The position numbers were made by a program, and so were the translations under genes. A stretch of DNA of 64,000 bases from assembly GCF_958405895.1 (NCBI RefSeq), contig NZ_CATZAR010000003.1; one strand, 5' to 3'. Below are positions 51,285-59,925 of the stretch, piece by piece (within the stretch, counting starts at the first letter, position 1; each line of letters begins with the position of its first letter). The notes beneath the pieces were generated by a model. The model was not told the origin of the DNA and searched no databases. It worked only from the letters and a program-made list of their open reading frames with translations. The stretch comes from Ralstonia thomasii. GTDB lineage: Bacteria; Pseudomonadota; Gammaproteobacteria; Burkholderiales; Burkholderiaceae.

Positions 51285-51659
51285 ATGAACGCAGTCGCGC
51301 AGGCAGCCACGCCCGATGTGAACGAGATTCCGGCTCCGCTGGTCTTTACCGACAGCGCTGCGGACAAGGTCAAGCAACTGATTGAAGAGGAAGGCAACCC
51401 GGAGTTGAAGCTGCGCGTGTTCGTGCAAGGCGGCGGGTGCTCGGGCTTCCAGTACGGCTTCACCTTTGACGAAGAGACCAACGAAGACGATACGACCATG
51501 ACCAAGAATGGCGTGTCGCTCTTGATCGACTCGATGAGCTACCAGTACCTGGTGGGCGCCGAGATCGACTACAAGGAAGACATCAACGGCGCGCAATTCG
51601 TCATCAAGAACCCGAATGCTTCGACCACATGTGGTTGCGGCTCGTCGTTCTCGGTCTGA
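51285..51659 (+). CDS. erpA: Iron-sulfur cluster insertion protein ErpA
   Basis: A 124-residue A-type Fe-S carrier. The three conserved cysteines are C52 (GGGCSGFQYGF), C116 and C118 (STTCGCGSSFSV). It inserts clusters into target enzymes, including those of isoprenoid synthesis. GDIGAPIxF-like wording is replaced by VFTDSAADKVKQLIEEEGNP, as usual for ErpA. CAGGAG precedes the ATG. It is followed by a UUCG terminator shared with anmK. Confidence 0.95.
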   Translation: MNAVAQAATPDVNEIPAPLVFTDSAADKVKQLIEEEGNPELKLRVFVQGGGCSGFQYGFTFDEETNEDDTTMTKNGVSLLIDSMSYQYLVGAEIDYKEDINGAQFVIKNPNASTTCGCGSSFSV

Positions 51660-51679
51660 CGCCTCCCTCGCTTAAAAGA

Positions 51680-51706
51680 AAAAGCGCACTTCGGTGCGCT
51701 TTTTTG
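51680..51706. terminator. UUCG terminator between erpA and anmK
   Basis: Stem AAAAGCGCAC / GTGCGCTTTT closed by a TTCG tetraloop, with A and T tracts at either side; likely bidirectional. Confidence 0.93.
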
Positions 51707-51725
51707 TTGCCCGCAAAATGGGTGC

Positions 51726-52880
51726 TCAAGCGGGGTAGATCGCGCCAAGGACGCGAGCGCCTGATGCGCCTGTCGCGGTGTGCAGGTTGCCGTGGGCGCG
51801 GAGCACGCACTGGCGCGCGAGCCATGCGAAGGCGAGCGCCTCCACCTGATGCGCGGGCACGCCGAACGCATCGGTCGGAGCAACTCTAACGCCCGGCAAC
51901 TGTTGCCCGATACGTGCCATCAGCGCGCCATTGCGTGCGCCGCCGCCGCAGACGAGCAGTGACGCTGCCTGCGGCGCATGCGCACGTACGGCATCGGTGA
52001 TGGTGTCAGCAGTGAGGGCGAGCAGCGTGGCTTGAACATCTTCAGGGCGGGCGGTGTTCAGCGCATCGCCGAGGGCTTGTTGCAGCCACGCCGGGTTGAA
52101 CAGATCGCGGCCGGTGCTCTTAGGCGGGGGCGCCGCAAAGAACGGCTCGGCCTTCAGGCGCTCGAGCAGGGCTTCGTCGACGCGTCCGCTGCGGGCCCAC
52201 GCGCCGTCGGCGTCGTACGGGCTGTCGCGGTGCGTATGGACCCAATAATCCATCAGCGCGTTGCCGGGGCCGCAGTCGAAGCCAAGTACGGCGTCGCGCG
52301 TGTCGGAAGTTTGCGGCGGTAAGATCGTGAGGTTGGCGATGCCGCCAATGTTGCATACCACGCGCCATGCATCCGGCAGGCCGAACAGCGCGCGATGCAG
52401 CGCCGGTACGAGCGGTGCGCCTTGGCCGCCGGCCGCGATGTCTCGGCTACGGAAATCGGCAATGACGTCGATGCCGGTGCGTTCAGCCAATACCGCGGGG
52501 TGCTGGGTCTGGCGCGTGTAGCCGATGCCATCATGCGTGCCGGGCTGATGACGAATCGTTTGCCCATGGGCGCCGATGGCCTGTACATCGTGCGCGGCCA
52601 GGCCGGTGGACGCAAGCAGCCGGGCGACGCATTCGGCGTAGATCATGGCCAGCGCGTTGGCGGCCAACGCCTCGCGATGGATCTCGTCGTGGCCGGCGTG
52701 CTGCAGGTCCAGAAAGCGCTGGCGCAGTTCGGGCGAGAAGGGTACGTAGGCGTCGGCGAGGACGGCCGGGTGTTCGCCGGAAAAGTCCGCCAGCACGCCA
52801 TCGACGCCGTCCAGGCTGGTGCCCGACATCAAGCCGATATAGCGATCGGCGGGGAGTGCGGTGGGGTTGGGATGGCTCAT
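51726..52880 (-). CDS. anmK: Anhydro-N-acetylmuramic acid kinase
   Basis: A 384-residue sugar kinase that recycles 1,6-anhydro-MurNAc from cell wall to MurNAc-6-phosphate. Family motifs are YIGLMSGTSLDGVDGVLADF (about 15-34), GAHGQTIRHQPG, VCNIGGIANLTILPP and FDCGPGNALMDYWVH. The start at 52880 (MSHPNPTALPADRYIG) is preferred over an ATG 33 bases upstream. It is divergent from tyrS, an arrangement I recall in betaproteobacteria. Confidence 0.95.
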   Translation of the reverse strand: MSHPNPTALPADRYIGLMSGTSLDGVDGVLADFSGEHPAVLADAYVPFSPELRQRFLDLQHAGHDEIHREALAANALAMIYAECVARLLASTGLAAHDVQAIGAHGQTIRHQPGTHDGIGYTRQTQHPAVLAERTGIDVIADFRSRDIAAGGQGAPLVPALHRALFGLPDAWRVVCNIGGIANLTILPPQTSDTRDAVLGFDCGPGNALMDYWVHTHRDSPYDADGAWARSGRVDEALLERLKAEPFFAAPPPKSTGRDLFNPAWLQQALGDALNTARPEDVQATLLALTADTITDAVRAHAPQAASLLVCGGGARNGALMARIGQQLPGVRVAPTDAFGVPAHQVEALAFAWLARQCVLRAHGNLHTATGASGARVLGAIYPA

Positions 52881-53055
52881 GCGCGACAGCTTACCAGCGC
52901 AATGGCAGGCCAAATGGACACATCACGGTAAAATCCCCGGGTCGCGCGGCCGGCACGCCTGAATCGATGTCGGCTATCGTGCACGCACCGTTTCCATGAT
53001 TGTTGATCCGTTCGCGCCGTTTTCCACGTGCGGCGCGGTGACCTTTCCTTTTGCC

Positions 53056-54321
53056 ATGACTGCATCTGCCACTCCCGCCGCTTCCGACAACGCCACGCCG
53101 GGCACACTCAAGTATCCGGTCACCCCGGAGGTGGCGCACGCGATGGAAGTCTCGCTGCGCGGCTGCGACGAACTGCTGATCGCCGCCGAGTGGGAGCAGA
53201 AGCTGGCCAAGAGCGCTGCCACCGGCGTACCCCTGCGCATCAAGCTGGGCCTCGATCCCACGGCCCCTGACATCCACATCGGCCACACGGTGGTGCTCAA
53301 CAAGATGCGCCAGTTGCAGGACCTGGGGCATCAGGTGATCTTCCTGATCGGCGACTTCACGTCGACCATTGGTGACCCGTCCGGCCGCAACGCCACGCGC
53401 CCGCCGCTGACGCGCGAGCAGATCGAAGCCAACGCGCAGACGTACTACCGCCAGGCCAGCATGGTGCTGGACCCGAGCAAGACCGAAATTCGCTACAACA
53501 GCGAGTGGTGCGACCCGCTGGGCGCGCGCGGCATCATCCAACTCGCCGCCAAGTACACCGTCGCCCGCATGATGGAGCGCGATGACTTCACCAAGCGCTA
53601 CAAGGCCGGCGTGCCGATCTCGGTGCACGAATTCCTCTACCCGCTGATGCAGGGCTATGACTCGGTCGCGCTCAAATCGGATCTGGAACTGGGCGGCACC
53701 GATCAGAAGTTCAACCTGCTGGTCGGCCGCGAACTGCAGAAGGAATACGGCCAGGAGCCGCAGTGCATCCTGACGATGCCGCTGCTGGTGGGCCTGGACG
53801 GCGTCGAGAAGATGTCCAAGTCCAAGGGCAACTACGTCGGTATCAGCGAGGCGCCCAACGAGATGTTCGGCAAGCTGATGAGCATCTCCGACGACCTGAT
53901 GTGGACGTACTACACGCTGCTGTCATTCCGCCCGCTGGCCGAAATCGACCTGATGAAGCAAGAGATCGCGCTGGGCCGCAACCCGCGCGATTGCAAGGTG
54001 ATGCTGGCGCAGGAGATCGTTGCCCGCTTCCACAGCCAGGCCGATGCCGAGCGCGCACTGGAAGATTTCAACCACCGTGCCCGCGGCGGTGTGCCGGACG
54101 ACATTCCGCAGATCGAGCTGTCGGGCGCACCACTGGGTATTGCACAACTGCTCAAGCAGGCTGGGCTCTGCCCGTCCACGTCGGACGCCAACCGCAACAT
54201 CGAGCAGGGCGGCGTGAAGATCGACGGCACCGTCATCAGCGACAAGGGCCTGAAGGTCGACGCCGGCACCTTCGTGATGCAGGTCGGCAAGCGTCGCTTT
54301 GCGCGCGTGGTGCTGAAGTGA
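53056..54321 (+). CDS. tyrS: Tyrosyl-tRNA synthetase
   Basis: A 421-residue class I synthetase. The HIGH motif appears as HIGH at residues 74-77 in PTAPDIHIGHTVV, and KMSKS is at 252-256 in VEKMSKSKGNYVG. GGTDQKFNLLVGRELQ and the C-terminal S4-like RNA-binding domain (IEQGGVKIDGTVISDKGLKV) are present. The wording fits the longer TyrZ-type subgroup. I use the ATG at 53056 rather than one 60 bases upstream. The stop overlaps the dtd start. Confidence 0.96.
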   Translation: MTASATPAASDNATPGTLKYPVTPEVAHAMEVSLRGCDELLIAAEWEQKLAKSAATGVPLRIKLGLDPTAPDIHIGHTVVLNKMRQLQDLGHQVIFLIGDFTSTIGDPSGRNATRPPLTREQIEANAQTYYRQASMVLDPSKTEIRYNSEWCDPLGARGIIQLAAKYTVARMMERDDFTKRYKAGVPISVHEFLYPLMQGYDSVALKSDLELGGTDQKFNLLVGRELQKEYGQEPQCILTMPLLVGLDGVEKMSKSKGNYVGISEAPNEMFGKLMSISDDLMWTYYTLLSFRPLAEIDLMKQEIALGRNPRDCKVMLAQEIVARFHSQADAERALEDFNHRARGGVPDDIPQIELSGAPLGIAQLLKQAGLCPSTSDANRNIEQGGVKIDGTVISDKGLKVDAGTFVMQVGKRRFARVVLK

Positions 54322-54830
54322 TTGGGCTGATCCAGCGTGTGTCCGAGGCGGCGGTCCGTGTGGACGGCCGCGTCGTCGGCGAGATCGGCCCGGGTTTGCT
54401 CGCACTGGTCTGTGCAGAACGTGGGGACACCGCCGCCGAGGCCGATCGTCTGCTGGAGAAGCTGCTGAACTATCGCGTGTTCTCCGACGCGCAGGGCAAG
54501 ATGAACCTGCCCGTGCGCAACATCGACGGCAACGGGCAGGCGGGCGGCTTGCTGGTCGTATCGCAGTTCACGCTGGCGGCCGATACCAAGTCTGGCACAC
54601 GGCCGAGCTTCACGCCCGCTGCTGCGCCGGAAGATGGGCGCCGCCTGTACGAACACTTCGTGGCGCGCGCGCGTGCCCAGCATCCCATCGTGGCAACCGG
54701 CGAGTTTGGCGCCGACATGAAGGTGTCGCTCGTCAACGATGGCCCGGTCACGTTCTGGCTGCAGATTGCGCCGCAAGCCGCAGCATCTGTTGCCAAGACT
54801 GCCGCGCCGGAAGCGGCCAAATCTGTCTGA
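54318..54830 (+). CDS. dtd: D-aminoacyl-tRNA deacylase
   Basis: A 170-residue enzyme that hydrolyses D-aminoacyl-tRNA, notably D-Tyr-tRNA. The start is a GTG overlapping the tyrS stop (GTGA at 54318-54321). Active-site motifs are VVSQFTLAADTKSGTRPSFT and the VNDGPVTFWL segment (Gly-Pro loop). NYRVFSDAQGKMNLPV is also diagnostic. The last 20 residues are an Ala/Lys-rich extension. Coupling to tyrS makes sense, since TyrRS can mischarge D-tyrosine. Confidence 0.95.
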   Translation: MIGLIQRVSEAAVRVDGRVVGEIGPGLLALVCAERGDTAAEADRLLEKLLNYRVFSDAQGKMNLPVRNIDGNGQAGGLLVVSQFTLAADTKSGTRPSFTPAAAPEDGRRLYEHFVARARAQHPIVATGEFGADMKVSLVNDGPVTFWLQIAPQAAASVAKTAAPEAAKSV

Positions 54831-54849
54831 TTCGTCCAGGAACCCTGAG

Positions 54850-55530
54850 ATGCCACGCGCCGCCGCCATCCCCCTGCCGATGCTGCAGATCACCCACATC
54901 GTGCTCATCCGCCACGGCGAGACCGACTGGAACCGTGAACGCCGCCTGCAAGGCCAACTCGACGTGCCGCTGAACACGCAAGGGCTGGAGCAGGCTGCGC
55001 AGTTGGGCAAGGCACTCGCGCGCGAGCGGTTCGATGCGGTCTATGCGAGCGATCTGTCGCGCGCCAGGCAGACGGCGCGGGCGCTGGCAGATGAAGTGGG
55101 CGTGCCCGTGCGCGACGACGCCGGTTTGCGCGAGCGCTGCTACGGCCAGTTCGAAGGTCTGACCTACGCCGAAGTTGCCGCACGGCATCCGGACGACTTT
55201 GATGCCTGGCAAAACCGCGTCCCCGAATTTGCCCCGCCCGGCGGCGAGACCCTCACTGAATTCCACGAACGTGCGGTCGAGACTGCGCTCCGGCTGATCC
55301 GTCGCCACCCCGGCGAGCGCATCGCGCTGGTCAGCCACGGCGGCGTGCTCGATTGCCTGTACCGCCACGCCAACGCCATGACGCTCACCGAGCCGCGCCA
55401 GCACGAGCTGCGCAACGCGAGCATCAACCGGCTTTCATCCGATGGTCATCAACTGACCGTGTTGCAATGGGGGGATGTCGCGCACCTGGATTTGCTGGTG
55501 CTCGACGAAGTGGACCGCCGTGTTCCTTAA
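54850..55530 (+). CDS. Histidine phosphatase family protein (phosphoglycerate mutase-like)
   Basis: A 226-residue phosphatase/mutase. The phospho-histidine is H22 in VLIRHGETDWNRERRLQGQL. The second catalytic histidine is in ALVSHGGVLDCLYRH, and the acid is in GLRERCYGQFEGLTYAEV. It is shorter than 2,3-BPG-dependent GpmA and is more like GpmB/CobC-type phosphatases; the substrate is undetermined. The TAA stop interleaves with the stop of the convergent yhhQ. Confidence 0.9.
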   Translation: MPRAAAIPLPMLQITHIVLIRHGETDWNRERRLQGQLDVPLNTQGLEQAAQLGKALARERFDAVYASDLSRARQTARALADEVGVPVRDDAGLRERCYGQFEGLTYAEVAARHPDDFDAWQNRVPEFAPPGGETLTEFHERAVETALRLIRRHPGERIALVSHGGVLDCLYRHANAMTLTEPRQHELRNASINRLSSDGHQLTVLQWGDVAHLDLLVLDEVDRRVP

Positions 55531-56243
55531 ACCTTCAGCCGGAACGGCGTGAAGTTGGTGTCGCGGTCGTAGTAATCCTCGTTCTCGGCGCGCTTGAGGA
55601 AGGCGACGACGCGGTAGGTGAGCGGCGTTGCGACGATTTCCCAGCCAGTCTTGAGGATGTATTGCGCAATGGCGACACGCAGCACCTGTTCGTGGGGCCA
55701 GATGCCGTAGAAGGCGATCACGTAGAACAGCGACGAATCGACCGCCTCGCCCACCACGGTGGATCCGACGATGCGCGTCCACAGCCATTTTCCTTCCGTC
55801 GCGATCTTCATCTTCGCCAGCGTGTAGCTGTTGGCGAAGCTGCCACACCAGAACGCAATGAGCGACCCGGCGACGATGCGCGGCGTGTTGCCGAACACGT
55901 CGTTCAGGCTCTTCTGATAACCGGCCATGAAGGGCGCCACCGGTAGCGCCAGCACGACCAGCGACATGAACGACGCAAAGATCAGTGCGGCAAAGCCCGC
56001 CCACACCACGCGCCGATCACGCCCGTAACCGTACACCTCGGTGAGGATGTCGCCGAAGATGTAGGAAATTGGAAAGAACAGCACGCCAGCGCCGAAGGTG
56101 ACCGATCCGAGCACCGGCAACGTGACCTGCGCCGCCTTGGACGCGCCGATCAGGTTCGAGCACAGCAGCACTGTGACGAAGGCCGCCATGATGAAGTCGT
56201 AGTATCGGAACGTGCGGTTCGGGTGGTGCGGGGCGGCAGACAT
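55527..56243 (-). CDS. yhhQ: Queuosine precursor transporter YhhQ
   Basis: A 238-residue integral membrane protein with about six helices, of the VUT/YhhQ family importing 7-cyano- or 7-aminomethyl-deazaguanine for queuosine synthesis. Family phrases are LLCSNLIGASKAAQVTLPVL, FFPISYIFGDILTEVYGYGR and GSTVVGEAVDSSLFYVIAF. It overlaps the 3' end of the phosphatase gene by four bases and precedes ruvB on the minus strand in transcription order after it. Confidence 0.92.
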   Translation of the reverse strand: MSAAPHHPNRTFRYYDFIMAAFVTVLLCSNLIGASKAAQVTLPVLGSVTFGAGVLFFPISYIFGDILTEVYGYGRDRRVVWAGFAALIFASFMSLVVLALPVAPFMAGYQKSLNDVFGNTPRIVAGSLIAFWCGSFANSYTLAKMKIATEGKWLWTRIVGSTVVGEAVDSSLFYVIAFYGIWPHEQVLRVAIAQYILKTGWEIVATPLTYRVVAFLKRAENEDYYDRDTNFTPFRLKV

Positions 56244-56260
56244 GTCGGGGTGCGCGGAGG

Positions 56261-57334
56261 TTATTGGTTGTCGTCCCAGAGGTCCCGCACCGGGCCGCTC
56301 TTCGGAGCGCCCAGCCCGAAGTGCTGGTATGCCGAAGCCGTGGCCACGCGGCCGCGTGGCGTGCGCTGCAGGTAGCCTTGCTGGATCAGGTAGGGCTCGA
56401 GCACGTCTTCGATCGTGTCGCGCTCTTCGCCGATGGCGGCTGCCAGGTTGTCGATGCCGACCGGCCCGCCATTGAACTTGTGCAGGATCGCTTCGAGCAG
56501 CTTGCGGTCCATCAGGTCGAAGCCGACCGCATCCACGTCGAGCATGGCGAGGGCGGCATCGGCGACTTCGCGGGTGATGATGCCGTCGGCCTTGACTTCG
56601 GCGAAGTCGCGCACGCGGCGCAGCAGGCGGTTGGCGATACGGGGCGTGCCGCGCGAGCGCTTCGCAATTTCAAGCGCGCCTTCGTCCACGATGTGGGCGT
56701 TCAGCAGCCCCGACGAGCGCGTGACGATCTTCGCGAGTTCGGCCGGTGTATAGAACTCCAAACGCGCGACGATCCCGAAGCGGTCACGCAGCGGGTTGGT
56801 CAGCATGCCGGCCCGCGTGGTGGCGCCCACCAGCGTGAACGGCTGCAGATCGAGCTTGACCGAGCGCGCCGCCGGGCCCTCGCCGATCATGATGTCGATC
56901 TGGTAGTCCTCCAGCGCCGGGTACAGGATTTCTTCCACCACGGGCGAGAGCCGATGAATCTCGTCGATGAAGAGGACGTCGTTGGCTTCGAGGTTCGTGA
57001 GCAGCGCAGCCAGATCGCCCGGGCGCTCCAGCACGGGGCCGGAAGTCTGGCGCAGGTTGACGCCCATTTCGCGCGCGATGATGTGCGCCAGCGTCGTCTT
57101 GCCGAGACCCGGCGGGCCGAACAGCAGCACGTGGTCCAGCGCTTCGCTGCGGTTCTTGGCCGCGGTCATGAAGATGTCGAGCTGGCCGCGCACCTTTTCC
57201 TGACCGACGTATTCGTCGAGCAGCTTGGGGCGCAGCGCGCGCTCGAACGCCTCCTCATTGGGGGAGGCGGGGGAGGCTGAGATGATGCGCTCAGCAGAGA
57301 CAGCCTTGGCGGCGAGCTTGTCGGTTTCGATCAT
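56261..57334 (-). CDS. ruvB: Holliday junction branch migration ATPase RuvB
   Basis: A 357-residue AAA+ motor driving Holliday junction migration with RuvA. Walker A GPPGLGKT is at residues 73-80 and Walker B LFIDEIHRL has D124-E125. The sensor region ATTRAGMLTNPLRDRFGI and the C-terminal DNA-binding winged helix (YLQRTPRGRVATASAYQHFG) are intact. It follows ruvA by 63 bases on the minus strand. Confidence 0.98.
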   Translation of the reverse strand: MIETDKLAAKAVSAERIISASPASPNEEAFERALRPKLLDEYVGQEKVRGQLDIFMTAAKNRSEALDHVLLFGPPGLGKTTLAHIIAREMGVNLRQTSGPVLERPGDLAALLTNLEANDVLFIDEIHRLSPVVEEILYPALEDYQIDIMIGEGPAARSVKLDLQPFTLVGATTRAGMLTNPLRDRFGIVARLEFYTPAELAKIVTRSSGLLNAHIVDEGALEIAKRSRGTPRIANRLLRRVRDFAEVKADGIITREVADAALAMLDVDAVGFDLMDRKLLEAILHKFNGGPVGIDNLAAAIGEERDTIEDVLEPYLIQQGYLQRTPRGRVATASAYQHFGLGAPKSGPVRDLWDDNQ

Positions 57335-57397
57335 GACGGGCAGACGGCGCCGGGAAGGCGCGAGCAGGCCATTCTACCGTCTTGCCGCGCCCGGGCG

Positions 57398-57979
57398 TCA
57401 GCCCTTGGACAGCGCCTTGAGCGCCAGCTTGATTCCCTCGGACACGCCCGTGCCGGCCGGCACCTGCTTGATGGCGAGCGCCGCTTCCTTGTCGGAATAC
57501 CCTAGTGCCAGCAGGGCGTTGAGCACGTCGACCGCGTCGTCCGAGACGGCGGGGCCGCCGGGCACCGTACCCAGGTCGGCGCCGAGCTTGCCCTTGAGTT
57601 CGAGCAGCAGGCGCTCGGCCGTCTTCTTACCGATGCCCGGGATGCGCGTCAGCCGCCCGGCTTCCTGCAGCGTGACGGCCTGCGCGAGTTCGGCCACCGA
57701 CATGCCCGACAGCACCGCCAGCGCGATGCGCGCGCCGATGCCCGAAATCTTGATGAGTTGGCGGAAGGTTTCGCGCTCCGCGGCGGTGCCGAAACCGTAG
57801 AGCAGGTGCGCATCCTCGCGCACGATCTGCTGCGTGAGCAGGACGACCTTCTCGCCGGTGGCGGGCAGGTTATAGAACGTGCTCATCGGCACGTCGATCT
57901 CGTAGCCGACGCCGTGGCAATCGACCAGCAGATGCGGCGGGTTCTTTTCGATCAGCGTCCCGGCGATGCGTCCGATCAT
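57398..57979 (-). CDS. ruvA: Holliday junction DNA helicase subunit RuvA
   Basis: A 193-residue tetrameric junction-binding protein. It opens MIGRIAGTLIEKNPPHLLVD (OB fold, residues 1-60). Two helix-hairpin-helix motifs follow: KISGIGARIALAVLSG and RIPGIGKKTAERLLLELKGK. The C-terminal domain III that contacts RuvB is at about 145-193. The start is fixed by the family N-terminus at 57979. Confidence 0.97.
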   Translation of the reverse strand: MIGRIAGTLIEKNPPHLLVDCHGVGYEIDVPMSTFYNLPATGEKVVLLTQQIVREDAHLLYGFGTAAERETFRQLIKISGIGARIALAVLSGMSVAELAQAVTLQEAGRLTRIPGIGKKTAERLLLELKGKLGADLGTVPGGPAVSDDAVDVLNALLALGYSDKEAALAIKQVPAGTGVSEGIKLALKALSKG

Positions 57980-58022
57980 GGGTGGGGTTCCTCCTCCAAA
58001 ACGGGACGCAGTGTAGCCCAAA

Positions 58023-58063
58023 CCTACTGCGCGGCCCGATCCAGGCTCGGCCGCTCGCTACGG
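58023..58063. repeat. REP-like repeat, compact copy
   Basis: CCTACTGCGCGGCCCGATC (58023-58041) and CTCGGCCGCTCGCTACGG (58046-58063) separated by four bases. The two blocks are imperfect inverted repeats of each other. The same blocks appear 81% or more identical at 43049-43139. It lies between the GlpQ-like gene and ruvA. Confidence 0.55.
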
Positions 58064-58079
58064 TTCCGATGCGCGAAGA

Positions 58080-59219
58080 CTAGCGCTTGAGGGTCGACAC
58101 GGCTTGCCGCCCGACCGCCGGATCGTCGGTAAAGAAGCCATCGACGCCCGCGCGCAGGAACGCCTGGATCTCCGTGATCGAGCCGTTGACGTTGCGCGTG
58201 TTGTCCGCACCGCTGCGCAGCGACGGCGGCAGGAAGGTGTTCTCGGGGCGGAACGTATATGGATGGACCACCAGCCCGGCGTTGTGCGCGTTGCGGATCA
58301 GGTCGGTCGGATCGGTCAGCTTGCCGTTCGCATCCAGGCCCATGATGCTGCTCTTGTCCGGGCCGACGCCGTTGGCGTATGCGGCGATGTCGCGCATGCC
58401 TTGGCTCGTCATCATGTCGCCGAAGGTACGGCTGTCTTTGGCGACCACAAAATCGTAGGGCTGTCGGCCGGATGTGCCCATCAGCTGCACGAGTTTCCAG
58501 TTCGGTTGGCTGCCGCCGATCTTGTTGCGAATGGCCTTGAGATTGGCCACCTCGAACGACTGGATGTAGACCGTCGTGCGGCTGGCCGTGAACGCGTCAC
58601 GGCGCAGGCCGTCGATCAGCCGGTCTTCCAGCGGCAGGCCGATCGACTGGAAGTACGTCGGGTGCTTCGTCTCCGGATAGATGCCGATGTTGCGGCCGAG
58701 CTTGGCGGATTGATCCCGCGCCAGCGCGATGATCTCGTCGAGTGTGGGGATGTCGAACTGGTCGTTGTAGGCGACGTTGTCGGGGCGGATGTTCGGGATG
58801 CGCTCGCGTGCGCGCAGCGTTTTCAGTTCTCCAAGCGTGAAATCTTCGGTGAACCAGCCCGTGACGCTCTGGCCGTCGATCGTCTTGGTGGTCTTGCGCC
58901 CGGCAAACGCTGCCACGTCGGCCACGTTGGTCGTGCCGGAGATCTCGTTCTCGTGGCGCGCAACCAGCACGCCGTCTTTGGTGGAGACGAGATCCGGCTC
59001 GATGATGTCCGCGCCGTCGTCGATGGCTTTCTGGTACGAGGCCAGCGTGTGCTCCGGTCGCAATGCGGAGGCACCGCGATGGCCGATCACCTGGATGGTG
59101 GCGATGGGCGTGGTGTTGCCACCGCCACCGCTGCCGTGGTGGTACTCCAGCCGGCAGGCGTAGAGGGCGACGGACGTACTCAAGATCAGCAGGCTCGGCA
59201 GGATGAGGCGGCGAGGCAT
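58080..59219 (-). CDS. Glycerophosphodiester phosphodiesterase, lipoprotein (GlpQ-like)
   Basis: A 379-residue secreted GDPD-family enzyme cleaving glycerophosphodiesters to glycerol-3-phosphate and alcohol. Residues 1-21 are a lipoprotein signal with the lipobox ALYAC; C22 would be lipidated. Catalytic elements are IGHRGASALRPEHTLASYQ (H47) and GADIIEPDLVSTKDGVLVARH with the metal-binding glutamate and histidine. GIYPETKHPTYFQSIGLPLE is also typical. It interrupts the usual ruvC-ruvA order. Cell-surface or periplasmic location is inferred from the signal. Confidence 0.93.
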   Translation of the reverse strand: MPRRLILPSLLILSTSVALYACRLEYHHGSGGGGNTTPIATIQVIGHRGASALRPEHTLASYQKAIDDGADIIEPDLVSTKDGVLVARHENEISGTTNVADVAAFAGRKTTKTIDGQSVTGWFTEDFTLGELKTLRARERIPNIRPDNVAYNDQFDIPTLDEIIALARDQSAKLGRNIGIYPETKHPTYFQSIGLPLEDRLIDGLRRDAFTASRTTVYIQSFEVANLKAIRNKIGGSQPNWKLVQLMGTSGRQPYDFVVAKDSRTFGDMMTSQGMRDIAAYANGVGPDKSSIMGLDANGKLTDPTDLIRNAHNAGLVVHPYTFRPENTFLPPSLRSGADNTRNVNGSITEIQAFLRAGVDGFFTDDPAVGRQAVSTLKR

Positions 59220-59297
59220 CGGGGGCTCCTGATTACGGGTACCCGCATGGTAGTCGCCGTGCCCGGATGCCGCTACCTGCCGGCTTCAAGAATCCTG

Positions 59298-59843
59298 TCA
59301 GCCGACGAGGCGGCCGCGCCGCACGCGCAGCCCCTTTTGCGCAAGCTGCGGCGCCAGACCGGCCATGGCGGCCAGCGTCTCGCCGCCGTGCGCATGGCAG
59401 ATCGCCACGCCCAGGGCGTCGGATGCGTCCGCGCCGGGTTTGCCCTCGAGGTTGAGCAGGCGCACGACCATCTCCTGCACCTGATCCTTGTTGGCGCGGC
59501 CATAGCCGACCACGGCCTGCTTCAGTTGTAGCGCGGTGTACTCGAACACGGGCAGGTTGCCGCTCATCAGGCCGCAGATCACCGCGCCGCGGGCTTGGCC
59601 CAGCAGCAGCGTCGATTGCGGGTTGACGTTGACGAACACCTTTTCGATGGAAGCGCAGTCCGGCCGGTATGTGCTCACCAGTTCGGACACGCCGTCATAC
59701 AGCGTCTTCAGGCGGCTGGGCAGGTCGGCATCGCCGTTGCTCTTGATCGTGCCCGAGGCCACGTAGACGAGCTTGTGGCCGTGCCGTTCGAGCACGCCGA
59801 AACCCGTGGTGCGAAGGCCGGGGTCGATGCCGAGGATGCGCAT
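59298..59843 (-). CDS. ruvC: Holliday junction resolvase RuvC
   Basis: A 181-residue endonuclease that cuts Holliday junctions. Catalytic acids are D7 (MRILGIDPGLRTTGFGV), E67 (ASIEKVFVNVNPQSTL) and D139/D142 (GADASDALGVAICHAHG). NKDQVQEMVVRLL is also diagnostic. It lies upstream (in transcription) of the GlpQ-like gene and ruvAB and downstream of purH's terminator. Confidence 0.97.
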   Translation of the reverse strand: MRILGIDPGLRTTGFGVLERHGHKLVYVASGTIKSNGDADLPSRLKTLYDGVSELVSTYRPDCASIEKVFVNVNPQSTLLLGQARGAVICGLMSGNLPVFEYTALQLKQAVVGYGRANKDQVQEMVVRLLNLEGKPGADASDALGVAICHAHGGETLAAMAGLAPQLAQKGLRVRRGRLVG

Positions 59844-59865
59844 GAAGGAAGTGGGCAGAAATGGA

Positions 59866-59901
59866 AACGGGGCAAGGCGCCAGTTTACGCCTTGCCCCGT
59901 T
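59866..59901 (-). terminator. Terminator after purH
   Basis: A perfect 14-bp stem AACGGGGCAAGGCG / CGCCTTGCCCCGTT with an 8-base loop, between the purH stop and the ruvC start. On the minus strand the tail is TTTCCATTTC, a moderate T-tract. Confidence 0.75.
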
Positions 59902-59925
59902 CGTTCGTCGCGTGGACGATGTTGC

